A DNA stretch of 5,570 nucleotides, from contig JAIRLG010000098.1 in the NCBI GenBank assembly GCA_031259625.1, positions 1 to 5,570 on the forward strand, in the 5' to 3' direction. The notes under the pieces were generated by a model. That model was not told where the DNA came from and did not search any database. It was given only the letters and a program-made list of their open reading frames with translations. Shown one piece after another: positions 5,407-5,570 of this stretch. Within the stretch, counting starts at the first letter, position 1. The number at the start of each line of letters is the position of its first letter. The translations under genes were made by a program, and so were the position numbers. The stretch is from Puniceicoccales bacterium. GTDB taxonomy: Bacteria; Verrucomicrobiota; Verrucomicrobiae; Opitutales; LL51.

Positions 5407-5495
5407 GGCGCTGTCTTCGGATTCCGAAGGAATCGCCCGCAGAGCGGGCACCCGGCGACAAACCCTTCGGGTTTGTCGCCGGCGAAGACCGCGCC
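5407..5495. repeat. Cloverleaf palindrome B2 (four-way junction)
   Basis: It has the same length (89 bp) and orientation as the element at 631-719. The closing stem is 5407-5419 with 5483-5495, 12 pairs plus one T-C mismatch (5412/5490). Hairpin 1 (5420-5434, loop GAA) is identical to B1. Hairpin 2 (5435-5449) differs only in its loop, AGA instead of AAA. Two unpaired bases (AC) precede hairpin 3: 5452-5465 with 5469-5482, 14 perfect pairs, loop TTC. In hairpin 3, two adjacent A-T pairs of B1 are replaced by C-G and G-C, so pairing is preserved. The remaining 75 bp to the window end hold no gene start or RNA that I can recognise. Confidence 0.9.
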
Positions 5496-5570
5496 TCAGC
5501 CTTCAGCTTCCTCTCTTCAGCTGTGGAAGAACAGCGCCGATCTCAGGTCAATTTTTGGCCTTCGAAATGC

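Noticed and set aside
429..5495. CRISPR array
   Set aside because: Only two pairs of palindromes with about 100-bp and multi-kilobase gaps; there are no short regular repeats with uniform spacers and no cas genes.
5496..5570. Possible 3' end of a minus-strand gene entering from the right (short open frames with stops in this stretch)
   Set aside because: All three minus frames reach a stop within about 55 bases of the window edge, too short to judge as coding.

Overview
The window looks like bacterial chromosome from a Gram-negative organism. It has a type III secretion outer-membrane secretin, a class I type III chaperone and a lipoprotein-type peptide-binding protein. The peptide-binding protein resembles those of the Verrucomicrobiota (Opitutae-like), as do the moderately high GC and the long repeat-bearing intergenic regions. 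That placement is an inference from remembered family features, not from a search.

Layout: positions 1-270 (+) hold the C-terminus of a small membrane protein. Positions 271-922 contain no gene and lie between convergent genes. They hold two nested palindromes (429-531 and 631-719), each folding into a cloverleaf: a 13-bp closing stem around three hairpins. Next come three minus-strand genes, transcribed right to left: a peptide-binding lipoprotein (3453-5054), a CesT-like chaperone (2869-3294) and the SctC secretin (923-2848). The chaperone stop overlaps a possible TTG start of the secretin. Just downstream of the lipoprotein stop is a short relic (3393-3440) matching the lipoprotein's own last codons, probably the remnant of a second copy. 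Positions 5055-5570 again contain no gene and hold a second pair of cloverleaf palindromes (5195-5306 and 5407-5495).

The chaperone and secretin probably work together in type III secretion: the secretin forms the outer-membrane ring and the chaperone keeps an unidentified effector or other substrate secretion-ready. No other secretion genes are visible. The binding protein would feed an oligopeptide ABC transporter whose permease and ATPase genes are not in the window.

The most unusual feature is the cloverleaf family. All four members have a 13-bp closing stem and three hairpins with almost no unpaired bases. They occur in two pairs, with 99 and 100 bp between members, flanking the three-gene block. 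Three members share sequence and show paired, structure-preserving substitutions. The fourth has the same architecture with unrelated sequence. I do not recognise this as a named repeat class.
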